A DNA stretch of 64,000 bases, taken from positions 1 through 64,000 of the forward strand of contig JBKQSP010000084.1 of assembly GCA_052143575.1 (NCBI GenBank), read 5' to 3'. Below, piece after piece: positions 18,158 to 26,449 of this stretch (position 1 is the first letter of the stretch; each line of letters opens with the position of its first letter). Under the pieces are notes generated by a model. That model was not told the origin of the DNA, made no database searches, and saw nothing but the letters and a program-made list of their open reading frames with translations. The stretch comes from JAKACA01 sp052143575 (GTDB taxonomy: Bacteria > Actinomycetota > Acidimicrobiia > Acidimicrobiales > Bog-793). The position numbers and the translations under genes were made by a program.

Positions 18158-18559
18158 ATGCAGCTACAGCGGTGGTACAACGCCGGGCAACCGCAAACGC
18201 TGCAGCTCGCACAGATCCTGCTGTACACCAATGCCGTCATCGAGTTGCTGAGCCTGTTGTTTTCCGGGGGTTTCCTGCCTTCGGGGGTCGCGGGCGGCTG
18301 GTTCCTCCTCATCACCGTTCTCTGGATCGCCGTGCTCCTCGGCCAGCTCGGTGGCGCCCTCGGCATCGCAAACTCGCGCAAGCTCGGGTACCGCGTAGCC
18401 CTCGTAGTCGCCTTCCTACCCGTGGTGCTGCAGGTGTTCGTGCTCGTGCGATACCGCGTCGTGCCCGTGAGCATCTTCACGCTCCTGTTCGAGGCAGCGC
18501 TGATTGCCGCTCTCGTACACCCGCAAAGCCGTCAATACCAGCGAATCTGGTTCAGGTAG
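18158..18559 (+). CDS. Small integral membrane protein, 133 residues
   Basis: An uncharacterised membrane protein. After a short cytoplasmic start (MQLQRWYNAGQPQTLQLAQI) it has about four hydrophobic segments: ILLYTNAVIELLSLLF, WFLLITVLWIAVLLGQLGGA, VALVVAFLPVVLQVFVLV and SIFTLLFEAALIAALV. It ends in a positively charged tail. The ATG at 18158 was chosen because it lies just before the hydrophobic core; the frame is open further upstream, but that part is Arg/Ser-rich and unconserved in appearance. No catalytic motif is visible and function cannot be assigned. Confidence 0.6.
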   Translation: MQLQRWYNAGQPQTLQLAQILLYTNAVIELLSLLFSGGFLPSGVAGGWFLLITVLWIAVLLGQLGGALGIANSRKLGYRVALVVAFLPVVLQVFVLVRYRVVPVSIFTLLFEAALIAALVHPQSRQYQRIWFR

Positions 18560-18682
18560 GGCAGACTTCGCCCGGGGACGCCCGAGGCACCGGGCGGAGA
18601 ACACCTGCGATGCGATGGCCTTCGGGCCCGATCGGCCACTGGCACCGGTGAGGTCAGCGCCGTCGTGTTGTGATGGCATACG

Positions 18683-18696
18683 GTTGATACGTCAAC
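18683..18696. promoter_or_regulatory. Probable operator for the MarR gene at 18735
   Basis: GTTGATACGTCAAC has perfect 5-base arms (GTTGA/TCAAC) around four bases. It lies 39 bases upstream of the ATG in an otherwise GC-rich gap, where promoter elements are expected. Its size and placement fit autorepression by the MarR protein. Confidence 0.5.
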
Positions 18697-18734
18697 TACA
18701 GCGGTATGCTCGAGGGCACGAGGGGGATGAGGCA

Positions 18735-19424
18735 ATGAGCGAGCTTGATGACGTCGATGGCCCCGGGACGAGCCCTGAGGCGCCCCAGTGGCTCGACGAG
18801 CGGGAGGACCGCGCCTGGCGGAGCTTCCTTTCCATGCAGTCGCACCTGCGCCGCGTGCTCGGCAGGGAGCTGCAGCAGCAAACCGGCCTGTCCGACGCCG
18901 ACTACGCCGTGCTCGTCCACCTCTCCGAGGCGCCGTCGGGACGCCTCCGCCCGATGGAGCTCGGCGATGCAGCCGATTGGGAGAAGAGCCGGCTTTCGCA
19001 CCATCTCACCAGGATGGAACGGCGCGGCCTCGTGGAACGACAGATCTGCCCCTCGGACAGCCGGGGCGCCTTCGTCGCCCTCACGCCGGCCGGTAGGACC
19101 GCCATCGAGGTGGCGGCGCCCTTCCACGTGGCACAAGTGCGCCGCTGGTTCGTCTCGGCGATGACGCCCGCACAGCTCGAGACGCTCACGGTCATCTCCG
19201 AGGAGTTGCTCGCCCGGCTCGAACCCCAACAGGCAGAAGCGGAAGCCTGCGACGCCGCCTGGGCCGAGCCAGCCGCCGACGACGCAGGGGCCGACGACGC
19301 AGGGACCGTCCACGCAGGGGCCGTCGACGCAGGGACCGTCGACCGAGGGACCGACGACGCAGGGACCGTCGACCGAGGGACCGACGACGCAGGGGCCGTC
19401 GACAGCGAGCAGGTCGCCCATTGA
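18735..19424 (+). CDS. MarR-family regulator with a tandem-repeat acidic tail
   Basis: A 229-residue regulator; residues about 25-165 are a normal MarR fold. TGLSDADYAVLVHLSEAP is the dimer/helix region, WEKSRLSHHLTRMERRGLV the recognition helix, and ERQICPSDSRGAFVALTPAGR the wing. AGGGGGATGAGG precedes the ATG. After residue about 180 the sequence becomes a repetitive Asp/Ala/Gly tail of about eight five-residue units ((D/V)(D/H)AG(T/A)) encoded by 15-base repeats. Such a tail is not part of the MarR family and its length probably varies between strains. No obvious target gene is adjacent downstream, since the next gene is on the other strand, so it may act mainly elsewhere. Confidence 0.88.
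   Translation: MSELDDVDGPGTSPEAPQWLDEREDRAWRSFLSMQSHLRRVLGRELQQQTGLSDADYAVLVHLSEAPSGRLRPMELGDAADWEKSRLSHHLTRMERRGLVERQICPSDSRGAFVALTPAGRTAIEVAAPFHVAQVRRWFVSAMTPAQLETLTVISEELLARLEPQQAEAEACDAAWAEPAADDAGADDAGTVHAGAVDAGTVDRGTDDAGTVDRGTDDAGAVDSEQVAH
19278..19403. repeat. 15-base tandem repeat array in the MarR 3' end
   Basis: About eight 15-base units built around GACGCAGGGACCGTC and its variants. Within it a 30-base block is repeated exactly twice in tandem. All units keep the reading frame, giving the acidic pentapeptide tail. It is likely length-variable by slippage. Confidence 0.85.
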
Positions 19425-19445
19425 GGCGCCCCTCGGACGCCGGGC

Positions 19446-20294
19446 TCAGGCTGGATTGCTGAAGATGAGCGCCTGCACCTGCGTCCAGGTGACGAGGAGG
19501 TTCTTCGGGAGCGGGCCGCAGTCGTTCACGAAGATCTCGGCGATCGACGGGGGAACGCTGACCTTGGCCGTCACCTCGGCCACGCCCATGACAAGGTTGA
19601 TCGGGCCCGAGGCGCAGAAGCCCGGGTTGCTCCAGTTGAACAGGATGTTCTTCCGGTGACCCCAGCAAGCGCTCTCGTTCGACTTCGTGCAGGCGGAATT
19701 CGGTGAGTTGAGGCCGTCGTCGTACATCCAGTAGTAGTCCGCCCCGAGGGCGTTGGCCGTGCCTCCCGCCCAGTTGGAACCCCACGCCGTCGCGGTGCCG
19801 CCGCCCTTGTTCAGCTTCAACGGGGTGGTGATGGACGGGTCGGTCTGATGGACGGCGCCCGAGGCGGCGACGGCGTCGAGCTGCGGCGTCAGCCCCGTCA
19901 TGGGAGGCAGGCCGCGCGCGGTGCGCTCGATGTCGGCGATGGCGAAGATCTGCTCCGCCGGGGACAGCTTGTCGAAGGCGGCCAGGTTGAAGGTCTTCGG
20001 AAACCCAGCGAGCGGCTCGGTCTTGCGAGCGTTGTCGATCGCCTTGATGATCGTGGCGTTGCAGTGCGCCGAGTCGTTCGGGCGGGCATCGCCGCAGACC
20101 GTGGGCGTGAGGAACGCCGGGTGGGGCGGGATGGAGCGTGGCAGCGACAACTTCACCCTGCCGACGGCGCCTGCCGCGCGGGGCGCCGCTGCCGCCACGG
20201 AGTTGCCGAGCATGCTCGCCGTCACGGCGAGCGCCACGAGCGCGGCGATCGTGAGCGAGCGGCGAACTTCGACGACGGCGTGACGGCGTCTCAC
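19446..20294 (-). CDS. Secreted CAP/SCP-like protein
   Basis: An exported protein of about 282 residues. The GTG at 20294 gives a signal peptide (RRSLTIAALVALAVTASMLG, then AAAA). A TTG at 20315 is an alternative start. The mature region shows NLAAFDKLSPAEQIFAIADIE, then RGLPPMTGLTPQLDAVAASGA, which resembles the N-R-x-GLPPL-x-L helix of CAP domains, and later SACWGHRKNILF, resembling the CAP motif HRxNIL. Two Cys pairs may form disulfides. CAP proteins are extracellular with varied roles (sterol binding, adhesion, peptidase-like). The usual His/Glu cavity cannot be confirmed by eye. It is tail-to-tail with the MarR gene at 18735. Confidence 0.6.
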   Translation of the reverse strand: MRRRHAVVEVRRSLTIAALVALAVTASMLGNSVAAAAPRAAGAVGRVKLSLPRSIPPHPAFLTPTVCGDARPNDSAHCNATIIKAIDNARKTEPLAGFPKTFNLAAFDKLSPAEQIFAIADIERTARGLPPMTGLTPQLDAVAASGAVHQTDPSITTPLKLNKGGGTATAWGSNWAGGTANALGADYYWMYDDGLNSPNSACTKSNESACWGHRKNILFNWSNPGFCASGPINLVMGVAEVTAKVSVPPSIAEIFVNDCGPLPKNLLVTWTQVQALIFSNPA

Positions 20295-20388
20295 CCCGTC
20301 TCTATCGGACCTCAACGACGACCTCTGTAGTGATTCACCTGGGGCAACGGTAGCAACGGCTGCTCGCCTTCCTCACCTAACGATTCGA

Positions 20389-20394
20389 TATACT
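20389..20394 (+). promoter_or_regulatory. -10 element for a probably leaderless MarR transcript
   Basis: TATACT ends seven bases before the GTG at 20401, so transcription would begin at or beside the start codon. There is no Shine-Dalgarno sequence upstream. Two copies of CTAAC(G/T)AT at 20377-20384 and 20393-20400 flank the element and may be regulator half-sites. Leaderless mRNAs are common in actinobacteria. Confidence 0.55.
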
Positions 20395-20400
20395 AACTAT

Positions 20401-20859
20401 GTGGAGACTGAACAAGTAGTGGAACGCCAAACTCTCGGCGCCGGGCGCATCGCCGCCTGGATTGCCCGTCAGGTCGAAGTCGGCCTCACGGAAAGTGAAC
20501 TGTCGCTCTCGCAGTACCGAGTGCTCGGCCTCTTGGCGGAGGGCATGGCGTTGCCGTCCTCGATGGCCGACCGCCTCGACGTGCGCCCACCGAGCATCAC
20601 AGCGGTCGTCGACGTCCTCGTCAGCAAGGGCTTCGTCGTGCGCACGCACGCGCAGGGCGACCGCCGGCAAGTGACACACGGCATCACTGCAGCCGGCCGG
20701 AAAGTGCTCGCCGCCGCCGACAGCGCCGTCGAGGCGCGCCTTGCTTCGATCGCCGCCTATCTCGACGACGATCTGGAGGCCGACGAGGCGATGCGTGGCC
20801 TCTCGCTCTGGGGGACGGCACTCGTCAATTGGCGACGTGCTCGAGCCGCTGCTCGATGA
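20401..20859 (+). CDS. MarR-family regulator of the ABC exporter operon
   Basis: A 152-residue MarR protein. LSLSQYRVLGLLAEG is the typical entry to the winged helix, MADRLDVRPPSITAVVDVLV the recognition segment, and RTHAQGDRRQVTHGIT the wing. The start is GTG 20401; the overlapping ATG at 20399 runs into a stop within seven codons. The stop overlaps the ATG of the first ABC subunit (ATGA), so it is co-translated with the transporter it presumably represses. The arrangement MarR-ABC-ABC is common for inducible multidrug or lipid exporters. The ligand is unknown, probably a transported compound. Confidence 0.9.
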   Translation: METEQVVERQTLGAGRIAAWIARQVEVGLTESELSLSQYRVLGLLAEGMALPSSMADRLDVRPPSITAVVDVLVSKGFVVRTHAQGDRRQVTHGITAAGRKVLAAADSAVEARLASIAAYLDDDLEADEAMRGLSLWGTALVNWRRARAAAR

Positions 20860-22889
20860 GGAACACACGGACCGGCGCCGGCACCCCTTCGACCCAGAGC
20901 GCGGCGCCGCCTTCGCTCCCCGACCAAACAACCGCCAGTCCCGCCGACAGCTCCCGGTCGGCGGCGCCGGCTTCCGCCCAAGCGTCGCCCTCGCTCCGGC
21001 CCCAGCAGTTCGCGCCCGTCGCCGTCGACGCCCGCTACAGCGCGCCGCGATCCTCGATCGATCCCGACTCCTCCAAGAGCTGGATGCGTCGTGCCTGGCC
21101 GGTGGCGGCGACGCACAAGGTGGGGTTTCTGACAGCCATCATCCTGTCGTTCGTGGGGCTCGTGCTCCAGGTGCAGATCCCCAACCTGTTGAACAAGGCC
21201 ATCAGCAACTCGATCGTCGCCCACAGCGTCGACCTGCGCTACTACGTGGTGTGGATCCTCGCACTCGGTGCCGTCTCCGGCGTTACCGGCTACGTCTCAC
21301 GGCTCTTCCTCTACAAGACGGCTTACCGCATCGAGTTCGACTTCCGGAACATCATCTACGAGCACCTCACGCGGATGTCGTTCTCGTTCTACGACCGTGT
21401 GCAGTCCGGCCAGCTGATCTCCCGGGCGAACTCCGACATCCGCTCGGTGCAGCTCTACATGACCTTCGCCCCGCTCATCCTCGTGCAGTGCTCGATCGCC
21501 CTCGTGGCGTTCGGTTTCATGCTCTCGATCAACGTGCCGCTGGCGCTCATCTCCATGGTCACGATGCCGCTCGTGTACCTCGTCGGCGTCATGATGAGGA
21601 AGTCCCTCTTCCCCGTCTCGTGGCTAATTCAGTCCCGCCTTGCCGACGTCGCCACGATCGTGGACGAGAACGTCAACGGGGTGCGCGTCGTCAAGTCCTT
21701 CGCCGCCGAGGACCAGCAGCTGAAGGCCTTGGCGCGAGCCGCCACGAAGGTGCAGTGGGGCTACATCAAGGACGCCGACCTGCGGGCCCGCTGGACGCCG
21801 GCGATCCAGAACCTCCCCCAGCTCGGCCTCGTGCTCGTCCTCCTCTTCGGCGGCTGGATGGTGATCCAGCATCACCTCGGCATCGGCGCCATCCTCGCCT
21901 TCAACGCCTACCTCCTCATGATGCAGGCGCCCTTCATGATGCTGGGCATGCTCATCATGATGGGGCAGCGGGCGGCAGCTTCCGCCTCTCGCATCTACGA
22001 GATCCTCGACGAGCAGTCCGAGATCGTCGTGCGCCCGGGCGCCGTCGACCTCGTGAACTGCCGGGGAGAGGTCACCTTCGACGCGGTCGACTTCGCCTAC
22101 CCGGGAGAGGGCCGGCCGCTCGTGCTGCGGGGTTTCGACTTGCATCTCGACCCGGGCGAGACGGTGGCCCTCGTCGGGCGCACCGGCTCGGGCAAGTCGA
22201 CGGTGGCGAGATTGCTGACGCGGTCCTACGACGTCACCGCCGGCAGCATCCGCGTCGACGGTCTCGACATTCGCGATGTCACCGTCGACAGTCTGCGAGC
22301 GAACGTCGGCGTCGTGCTCGACGAGCCCTTCCTCTTCTCCGTCTCGATCCGGGACAACATCGCCTACGGGCGCCCGACCGCCGAACTCGCCGAGATCGAG
22401 TCGGCTGCCACGGCCGCCGGCGCCGACGAGTTCATACGGGAGCTGCCGCAGGGCTACGACACCGTCGTCGGCGAGCGCGGCTACACGCTCTCGGGCGGCC
22501 AGCGTCAACGCATCGCCATCGCCCGCACGCTCCTCGTCAACCCGCCCATCCTCATCCTCGACGATGCCACGAGCGCCATCGACGTGCAGGTGGAGCAGCT
22601 CATCCACGGCGCCCTCCGCCTCCTCATGGAGGGGCGGACGACGATCGTGATCGCCCACCGCCTCTCCACCATCAGCCTTGCCGACCGCGTCGTGCTGCTC
22701 GAGGACGGCCAGATCGTGGCGGACGGCACCCACGCGGAGCTTCTCGAGAACTCACCGCTCTATGCCGAGGTGCTCGCCCAGGTCGAGGCGGAGGAAGCCG
22801 AGCAGGCACACGACGTGTCGGCCGCCGCCGCCCCCGTCGGCCGCCTCGGGGATCTCCCGCCCATCATGCCGGGGGGTCTGCTCTCATGA
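20856..22889 (+). CDS. ABC exporter subunit with degenerate ATP site (heterodimer half 1)
   Basis: A 677-residue fusion of six membrane helices (about residues 75-370) with a C-terminal ATPase domain. Walker A is GRTGSGKST, the signature is LSGGQ and the H-loop is IAHRLST. Two residues depart from consensus: the Walker B motif ends in Asp-Asp (ILILDDATSAID), so the catalytic Glu is Asp at about residue 570, and the Q-loop reads VVLDEPFLF, with Asp instead of Gln. ATG 20856 overlaps the MarR stop (ATGA); the first 60 residues are Ser/Pro-rich. With the next gene it forms an asymmetric exporter in which this Walker B belongs to the non-hydrolysing site. Confidence 0.92.
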   Translation: MRNTRTGAGTPSTQSAAPPSLPDQTTASPADSSRSAAPASAQASPSLRPQQFAPVAVDARYSAPRSSIDPDSSKSWMRRAWPVAATHKVGFLTAIILSFVGLVLQVQIPNLLNKAISNSIVAHSVDLRYYVVWILALGAVSGVTGYVSRLFLYKTAYRIEFDFRNIIYEHLTRMSFSFYDRVQSGQLISRANSDIRSVQLYMTFAPLILVQCSIALVAFGFMLSINVPLALISMVTMPLVYLVGVMMRKSLFPVSWLIQSRLADVATIVDENVNGVRVVKSFAAEDQQLKALARAATKVQWGYIKDADLRARWTPAIQNLPQLGLVLVLLFGGWMVIQHHLGIGAILAFNAYLLMMQAPFMMLGMLIMMGQRAAASASRIYEILDEQSEIVVRPGAVDLVNCRGEVTFDAVDFAYPGEGRPLVLRGFDLHLDPGETVALVGRTGSGKSTVARLLTRSYDVTAGSIRVDGLDIRDVTVDSLRANVGVVLDEPFLFSVSIRDNIAYGRPTAELAEIESAATAAGADEFIRELPQGYDTVVGERGYTLSGGQRQRIAIARTLLVNPPILILDDATSAIDVQVEQLIHGALRLLMEGRTTIVIAHRLSTISLADRVVLLEDGQIVADGTHAELLENSPLYAEVLAQVEAEEAEQAHDVSAAAAPVGRLGDLPPIMPGGLLS

Positions 22890-24823
22890 TCGGCGGCGGG
22901 GGGGCGTTCGGCGGCGGCGGCGGCATGGGGCGGCCGGCAGCGCCCGGCCTCCCGTTCGGCGGCATCCCGTCCGAGCTGCAGGCAGGCGTCGACAAGCTCC
23001 TGTCCGAAGAAACCACCGCCCCCGATCCCACCGTCGCCTTCTCACAGCTCCCGTCGGAGGAGGAGAAGCGGCGCCTCACGCTGTGGCGGTTGCTGACCGA
23101 ATACCCCAGGATGCTCTGGCTGGCGGCCGTCCTCGTCGTCGTCATCGCCGTGACGACCCAGGCTGGGCCGTCCATCACCGAGTACGCCATCGACAACGGC
23201 ATGAGCCCGCACCACGAGAGCCTGAAGGTGGTCGGCGTGGCGGCAGTCGTCTACCTCGCCTTCGTCGTCGTGAGTGCCCTCAGCCAGCGAGCACAGGTCA
23301 AGGTCACGGGCCGCCTCGCCGCCTGGGTCATGAACGATCTGCGCGTCAAGGTCTTCACCCACCTGCAGCGGCTCTCGCTCGGCTACTTCACGGCGGAGAA
23401 GGCCGGCGTCATCATGAGCCGCATGACGAGCGACATCGAGAACCTGCAGCAACTCCTGCAGGACGGTCTCGCACAGTTCGCCATTCAGGGCCTCACGATG
23501 GCCGTCATCACGGTGCGCCTCTTCACCTGGAACGTGCGGCTCGCCTTCATCACCGTCGTGCTCATCATCCCGATCCTCACGGTGATGTCAGTCTGGTTCC
23601 GGATCGCCTCGGAGCGCGGTTACGACAAGGTCCGTGACGGCATCGCCAACGTTCTCTCCGACCTGTCAGAGAGCCTGCACGGCGTGCGCATCGTCACGGC
23701 CCACAACCGGCAGCGTCACAACATCATCCACCACCGCAACGTCGTCGGCGCCTACCGGGACGCCAACGACTACACGGCTCGCATCAACGCCGTCTACGGG
23801 CCGGGTACCCAGATGCTGGGTGTGCTCGGGCAGGGGGCCCTCTTGGGGATCGGGGGCGACATGGTGATCCGGGGCTCGCTGCAGCTCGGTGTCCTCGTGG
23901 CGTTCTTCCTGTACCTGAACCGCTTCCTGGCGCCCATCCAGCTGCTCGTGCAGCAGTACAACACCTATCAGCAAGGTCAAGCGTCGGTCTACAAGCTGCG
24001 TGGGCTGCTCGAGACCGCCCCCGAGGTCACCGAGCGAGCCGACGCCGTCACGCTGCCGCCCATCGAAGGCGAGATCGTCTTCGACCGCGTCTCGTTCGGC
24101 TACGACCCGGCCCTGTCCGTGATCCACGACGTGACCCTTCGCATCGCCCCGGGCGAGACCGTCGCCTTCGTGGGGTCGACGGGGGCGGGCAAGTCCACGT
24201 TGGCGAAGCTGATCACTCGTTTCTACGACCCGACGGAGGGTCGCGTGCTCATCGACGGCCACGACCTGCGCGAGCTGACGTTCGCCTCCCTCCGCAGCCA
24301 GCTCGGCGTCGTACCGCAGGAGCCGTTCCTCTTCGCCGGCACGATCCGGGACAACATCGCCTTCGCACGCCCGTCGGCCTCCAGCGACGAGGTGCTGGAA
24401 GCGGTTCGGGTCGTCGGCCTCGCCGACGTCGTCGATCGCTTGCCGAACGGCCTCGACTCGGTCGTGCACGAGCGGGGCCAGTCGCTCAGCTCGGGCGAAC
24501 GTCAACTCCTCGCCCTCGCCCGTGCGTTTCTCGCCCAACCGCGCGTGCTCGTGCTCGACGAGGCCACCTCGAACCTCGACCTGCAATCCGAGACGAAGAT
24601 CGAGGCAGCCCTCGACGTCCTGCTCGACGCCCGCACGGCCGTGCTGATCGCCCACCGCCTCTCGACGGCGAAGAAGGCCGACCGCATCGTCGTGGTCGAA
24701 GGAGGCGAGATCATCGAGTCGGGCAGCCACGAGGCGCTCGTGGCCGCCGGCGGCCGCTACGCCGAGATGTACTCGACGTGGGTGCGCCAGGCCGAAGGCG
24801 AGACCTCAGGCCTGCACGCCTGA
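22886..24823 (+). CDS. ABC exporter subunit with catalytic ATP site (heterodimer half 2)
   Basis: A 645-residue type IV ABC exporter half. After a Gly-rich N-terminus come six membrane helices (about 110-380) and an ATPase domain with Walker A GSTGAGKST, Q-loop VVPQEPFLFAG, Walker B VLVLDEATSNLD with the catalytic Glu, and H-loop IAHRLST. Its signature is LSSGE rather than LSGGQ. Since each site pairs one subunit's Walker motifs with the partner's signature, this weak signature faces the degenerate Walker B of the first subunit, and the good LSGGQ of the first faces this Glu. That is the pattern of TM287/288- and BmrCD-type exporters. Start and upstream stop overlap (ATGA). Cargo unknown; drug or lipid export is likely. 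Confidence 0.93.
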   Translation: MIGGGGAFGGGGGMGRPAAPGLPFGGIPSELQAGVDKLLSEETTAPDPTVAFSQLPSEEEKRRLTLWRLLTEYPRMLWLAAVLVVVIAVTTQAGPSITEYAIDNGMSPHHESLKVVGVAAVVYLAFVVVSALSQRAQVKVTGRLAAWVMNDLRVKVFTHLQRLSLGYFTAEKAGVIMSRMTSDIENLQQLLQDGLAQFAIQGLTMAVITVRLFTWNVRLAFITVVLIIPILTVMSVWFRIASERGYDKVRDGIANVLSDLSESLHGVRIVTAHNRQRHNIIHHRNVVGAYRDANDYTARINAVYGPGTQMLGVLGQGALLGIGGDMVIRGSLQLGVLVAFFLYLNRFLAPIQLLVQQYNTYQQGQASVYKLRGLLETAPEVTERADAVTLPPIEGEIVFDRVSFGYDPALSVIHDVTLRIAPGETVAFVGSTGAGKSTLAKLITRFYDPTEGRVLIDGHDLRELTFASLRSQLGVVPQEPFLFAGTIRDNIAFARPSASSDEVLEAVRVVGLADVVDRLPNGLDSVVHERGQSLSSGERQLLALARAFLAQPRVLVLDEATSNLDLQSETKIEAALDVLLDARTAVLIAHRLSTAKKADRIVVVEGGEIIESGSHEALVAAGGRYAEMYSTWVRQAEGETSGLHA

Positions 24824-24888
24824 GGCGCCGGTGGCGCCGGTGCGCCTGAGGGCCTGCACGCCTGAGGCGCCGGTGGCGCCGGTGCGCC
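24809..24888. repeat. 38-base direct repeat duplicating the 3' end of the exporter gene
   Basis: The segments 24809-24846 and 24851-24888 are the same apart from spacing, period 42. The first copy contains the last codons and stop of the exporter gene. Both copies contain GGCGCCGGTGGCGCC, which can fold into a strong hairpin, so the duplicated segment may also act as the terminator for the two convergent genes. Confidence 0.8.
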
Positions 24889-24932
24889 CGGTGGCGCCGG
24901 GCACCGCCGAGTGGCTCCCCCGGTGCCGGTGG

Positions 24933-25841
24933 TCAGGTGCTCGTCGAGGTCCCGACGGTCTTGCCCGGTGGGAACAGCTTGATCCCCCAGGATTTCTCCA
25001 TGGGCGCCACGAGGGAGGAGGCGAGGAGGTCGCCCCCGTAGTTGGCGATGTGGACGCCATCCGGGTCCCGCAGCAGCTCCGTCTGGCCGTTCACGATGAT
25101 CGATTCTGTGTAGGTTCCCGAAGCTGAGGCCAGGACCGGCCAGGACGAGAAGTACGTCACGCCCGGGTGCCGTGCGGCTTGGGCTTTGTAGATGGCGTTC
25201 AAGAGCTGCATGACGGCGGCAAACGTCGGGTCCTGCATGATCGGCATCCCCACCCAGAGCACCCGCGCCTTGGCTGCCAGGCACTCCCGCATCATGAGCG
25301 CCACGCGGCTTGCGTAGACGCGGTGCCACAGGGCCGTCCCGAAACCCACGTACTCGCCGTTCTGGTCGAAGCTCTGCCCGTCGTTGCCGCCGATGAACAC
25401 GATGACAGCGCCCGGGTGGTCACTCTGCAGCTCGGCCTCGAGGTGGGCGGGCCAGTTGTAGTAGTCCGGGCGCGCCAGCCCGGTGTCGCCGACGGCATCT
25501 TGGAGGACATGCACGTAGGGATCGGAGGCGAACACGTCGTCGCCAAGGCCGAAACCGAGGTCCTCCCCGAGGGAGTCCCCGATCTCGAGAATCGTCAGCG
25601 GGTGCAGCTTCGTGGGCTGCTGCATGGGAGCCTGCATTGGGTTGGTGGTGGTCGTGGTCGTGCTCGCCTTCGGTGCGGTCGTGGCCGTCGTGGAGGTCGA
25701 GGAGGTCGAGGAGGAACGCAGGGCGGCGGTGGACGCCCCATGGCCGCTGGCGCTGGCACTGGCGCAGGCAGCCAGGATGAGCACGGCAGCCGTCAACAGT
25801 GCGAGCAGAATGCCGCGACGGCGGTGGTTCGGAGATTTCAC
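24933..25841 (-). CDS. SGNH-hydrolase-fold lipoprotein (DUF459-like)
   Basis: A 302-residue cell-surface protein. The GTG start leads into a lipoprotein signal (RRRGILLALLTAAVLILAAC), with the lipobox Cys at about residue 26, then a Ser/Thr-rich linker to about residue 75. The SGNH blocks are present in order: ILEIGDSLGEDLG (nucleophile Ser), VIVFIGGNDGQ, and DPDGVHIANYGG with the catalytic His and Asp. Members act as esterases or acyl/acetyl transferases on envelope polysaccharides. No polysaccharide gene is adjacent, so the substrate is open. It converges on the ABC exporter. Confidence 0.82.
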   Translation of the reverse strand: MKSPNHRRRGILLALLTAAVLILAACASASASGHGASTAALRSSSTSSTSTTATTAPKASTTTTTTNPMQAPMQQPTKLHPLTILEIGDSLGEDLGFGLGDDVFASDPYVHVLQDAVGDTGLARPDYYNWPAHLEAELQSDHPGAVIVFIGGNDGQSFDQNGEYVGFGTALWHRVYASRVALMMRECLAAKARVLWVGMPIMQDPTFAAVMQLLNAIYKAQAARHPGVTYFSSWPVLASASGTYTESIIVNGQTELLRDPDGVHIANYGGDLLASSLVAPMEKSWGIKLFPPGKTVGTSTST

Positions 25842-25915
25842 AGGTCATATCTATCAAGAAGGCAACGGTCTCACGTGTCATGGCCGTCGCAGGGGCCAGC
25901 CCTTATGATCGCCCG

Positions 25916-26401
25916 GTGCTCATCCTCTTCGGGGTCCGCAGCAGGGCCCGCACGGTCGGCCACGTCACCATGCAGTGCCCAATCTGCGGCGTGACCTGCG
26001 CTCAAGCCCTGCGGGAGGGGCGGCGTTGGTTCACGCTCTTCTTCATCCCCATCGTGCCCGTGTCGCACACGTACGCCCTTGTGTGCTCGTCGTGCGGGCA
26101 GGGGCGAAAGCTCGACAAGCCCCAGGCGGAGCAGATGAAGGTCTATCTTGCCGGTCATGCCATCGGAGCCGCAGGTGGCGGCGGCGGTGCCGGGACGCCT
26201 CCGGCGCCCCCTGGCGGGATGCCGCCGGCTGCCTGGAACCCACCGGCGATGCCACCCCCACCGCCCGGAGCCGGTGCAGCAGAAGGCGCACGGCCGGCCC
26301 CCACCCCGGGCGACGCTTGGCCGGCCCCACCGCCTGATCCGGGTGGGGCCGCAGGTGCATGGCCGGCACCCACCGGGCCGCCCCCGGACGCCGGAGCCTG
26401 A
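25916..26401 (+). CDS. Zinc-ribbon protein with proline-rich tail
   Basis: A 161-residue protein. The first 75 residues match small bacterial zinc-ribbon proteins: LILFGVRSRARTVG, then a CPICG knuckle, FTLFFIPIVPVS, and a second CSSCG knuckle. The hydrophobic FTLFFIPIVPVS may dip into the membrane. The remaining 85 residues are Gly/Pro/Ala-rich and disordered. GTG 25916 was chosen because the conserved domain begins there. It is divergent from the SGNH lipoprotein gene across 74 bases. Function in the family is unknown. Confidence 0.78.
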   Translation: MLILFGVRSRARTVGHVTMQCPICGVTCAQALREGRRWFTLFFIPIVPVSHTYALVCSSCGQGRKLDKPQAEQMKVYLAGHAIGAAGGGGGAGTPPAPPGGMPPAAWNPPAMPPPPPGAGAAEGARPAPTPGDAWPAPPPDPGGAAGAWPAPTGPPPDAGA

Positions 26402-26449
26402 CGGCAGAGAGTCCCGCCCGCCTGGGCCTCAGCCAGGATTCCAGGACCC

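Noticed and set aside
20741..22885. Upstream extension of the second exporter subunit through the first subunit in another frame
   Set aside because: The extension is Arg/Pro/His-rich noise. The true start is ATG 22886, which overlaps the first subunit's stop.
24806..25060. Collagen-like Gly-Ala-Thr repeat peptide on the minus strand
   Set aside because: It is created by the 42-base duplication and its GGCGCC units; it overlaps the SGNH gene's end and has no start signal.
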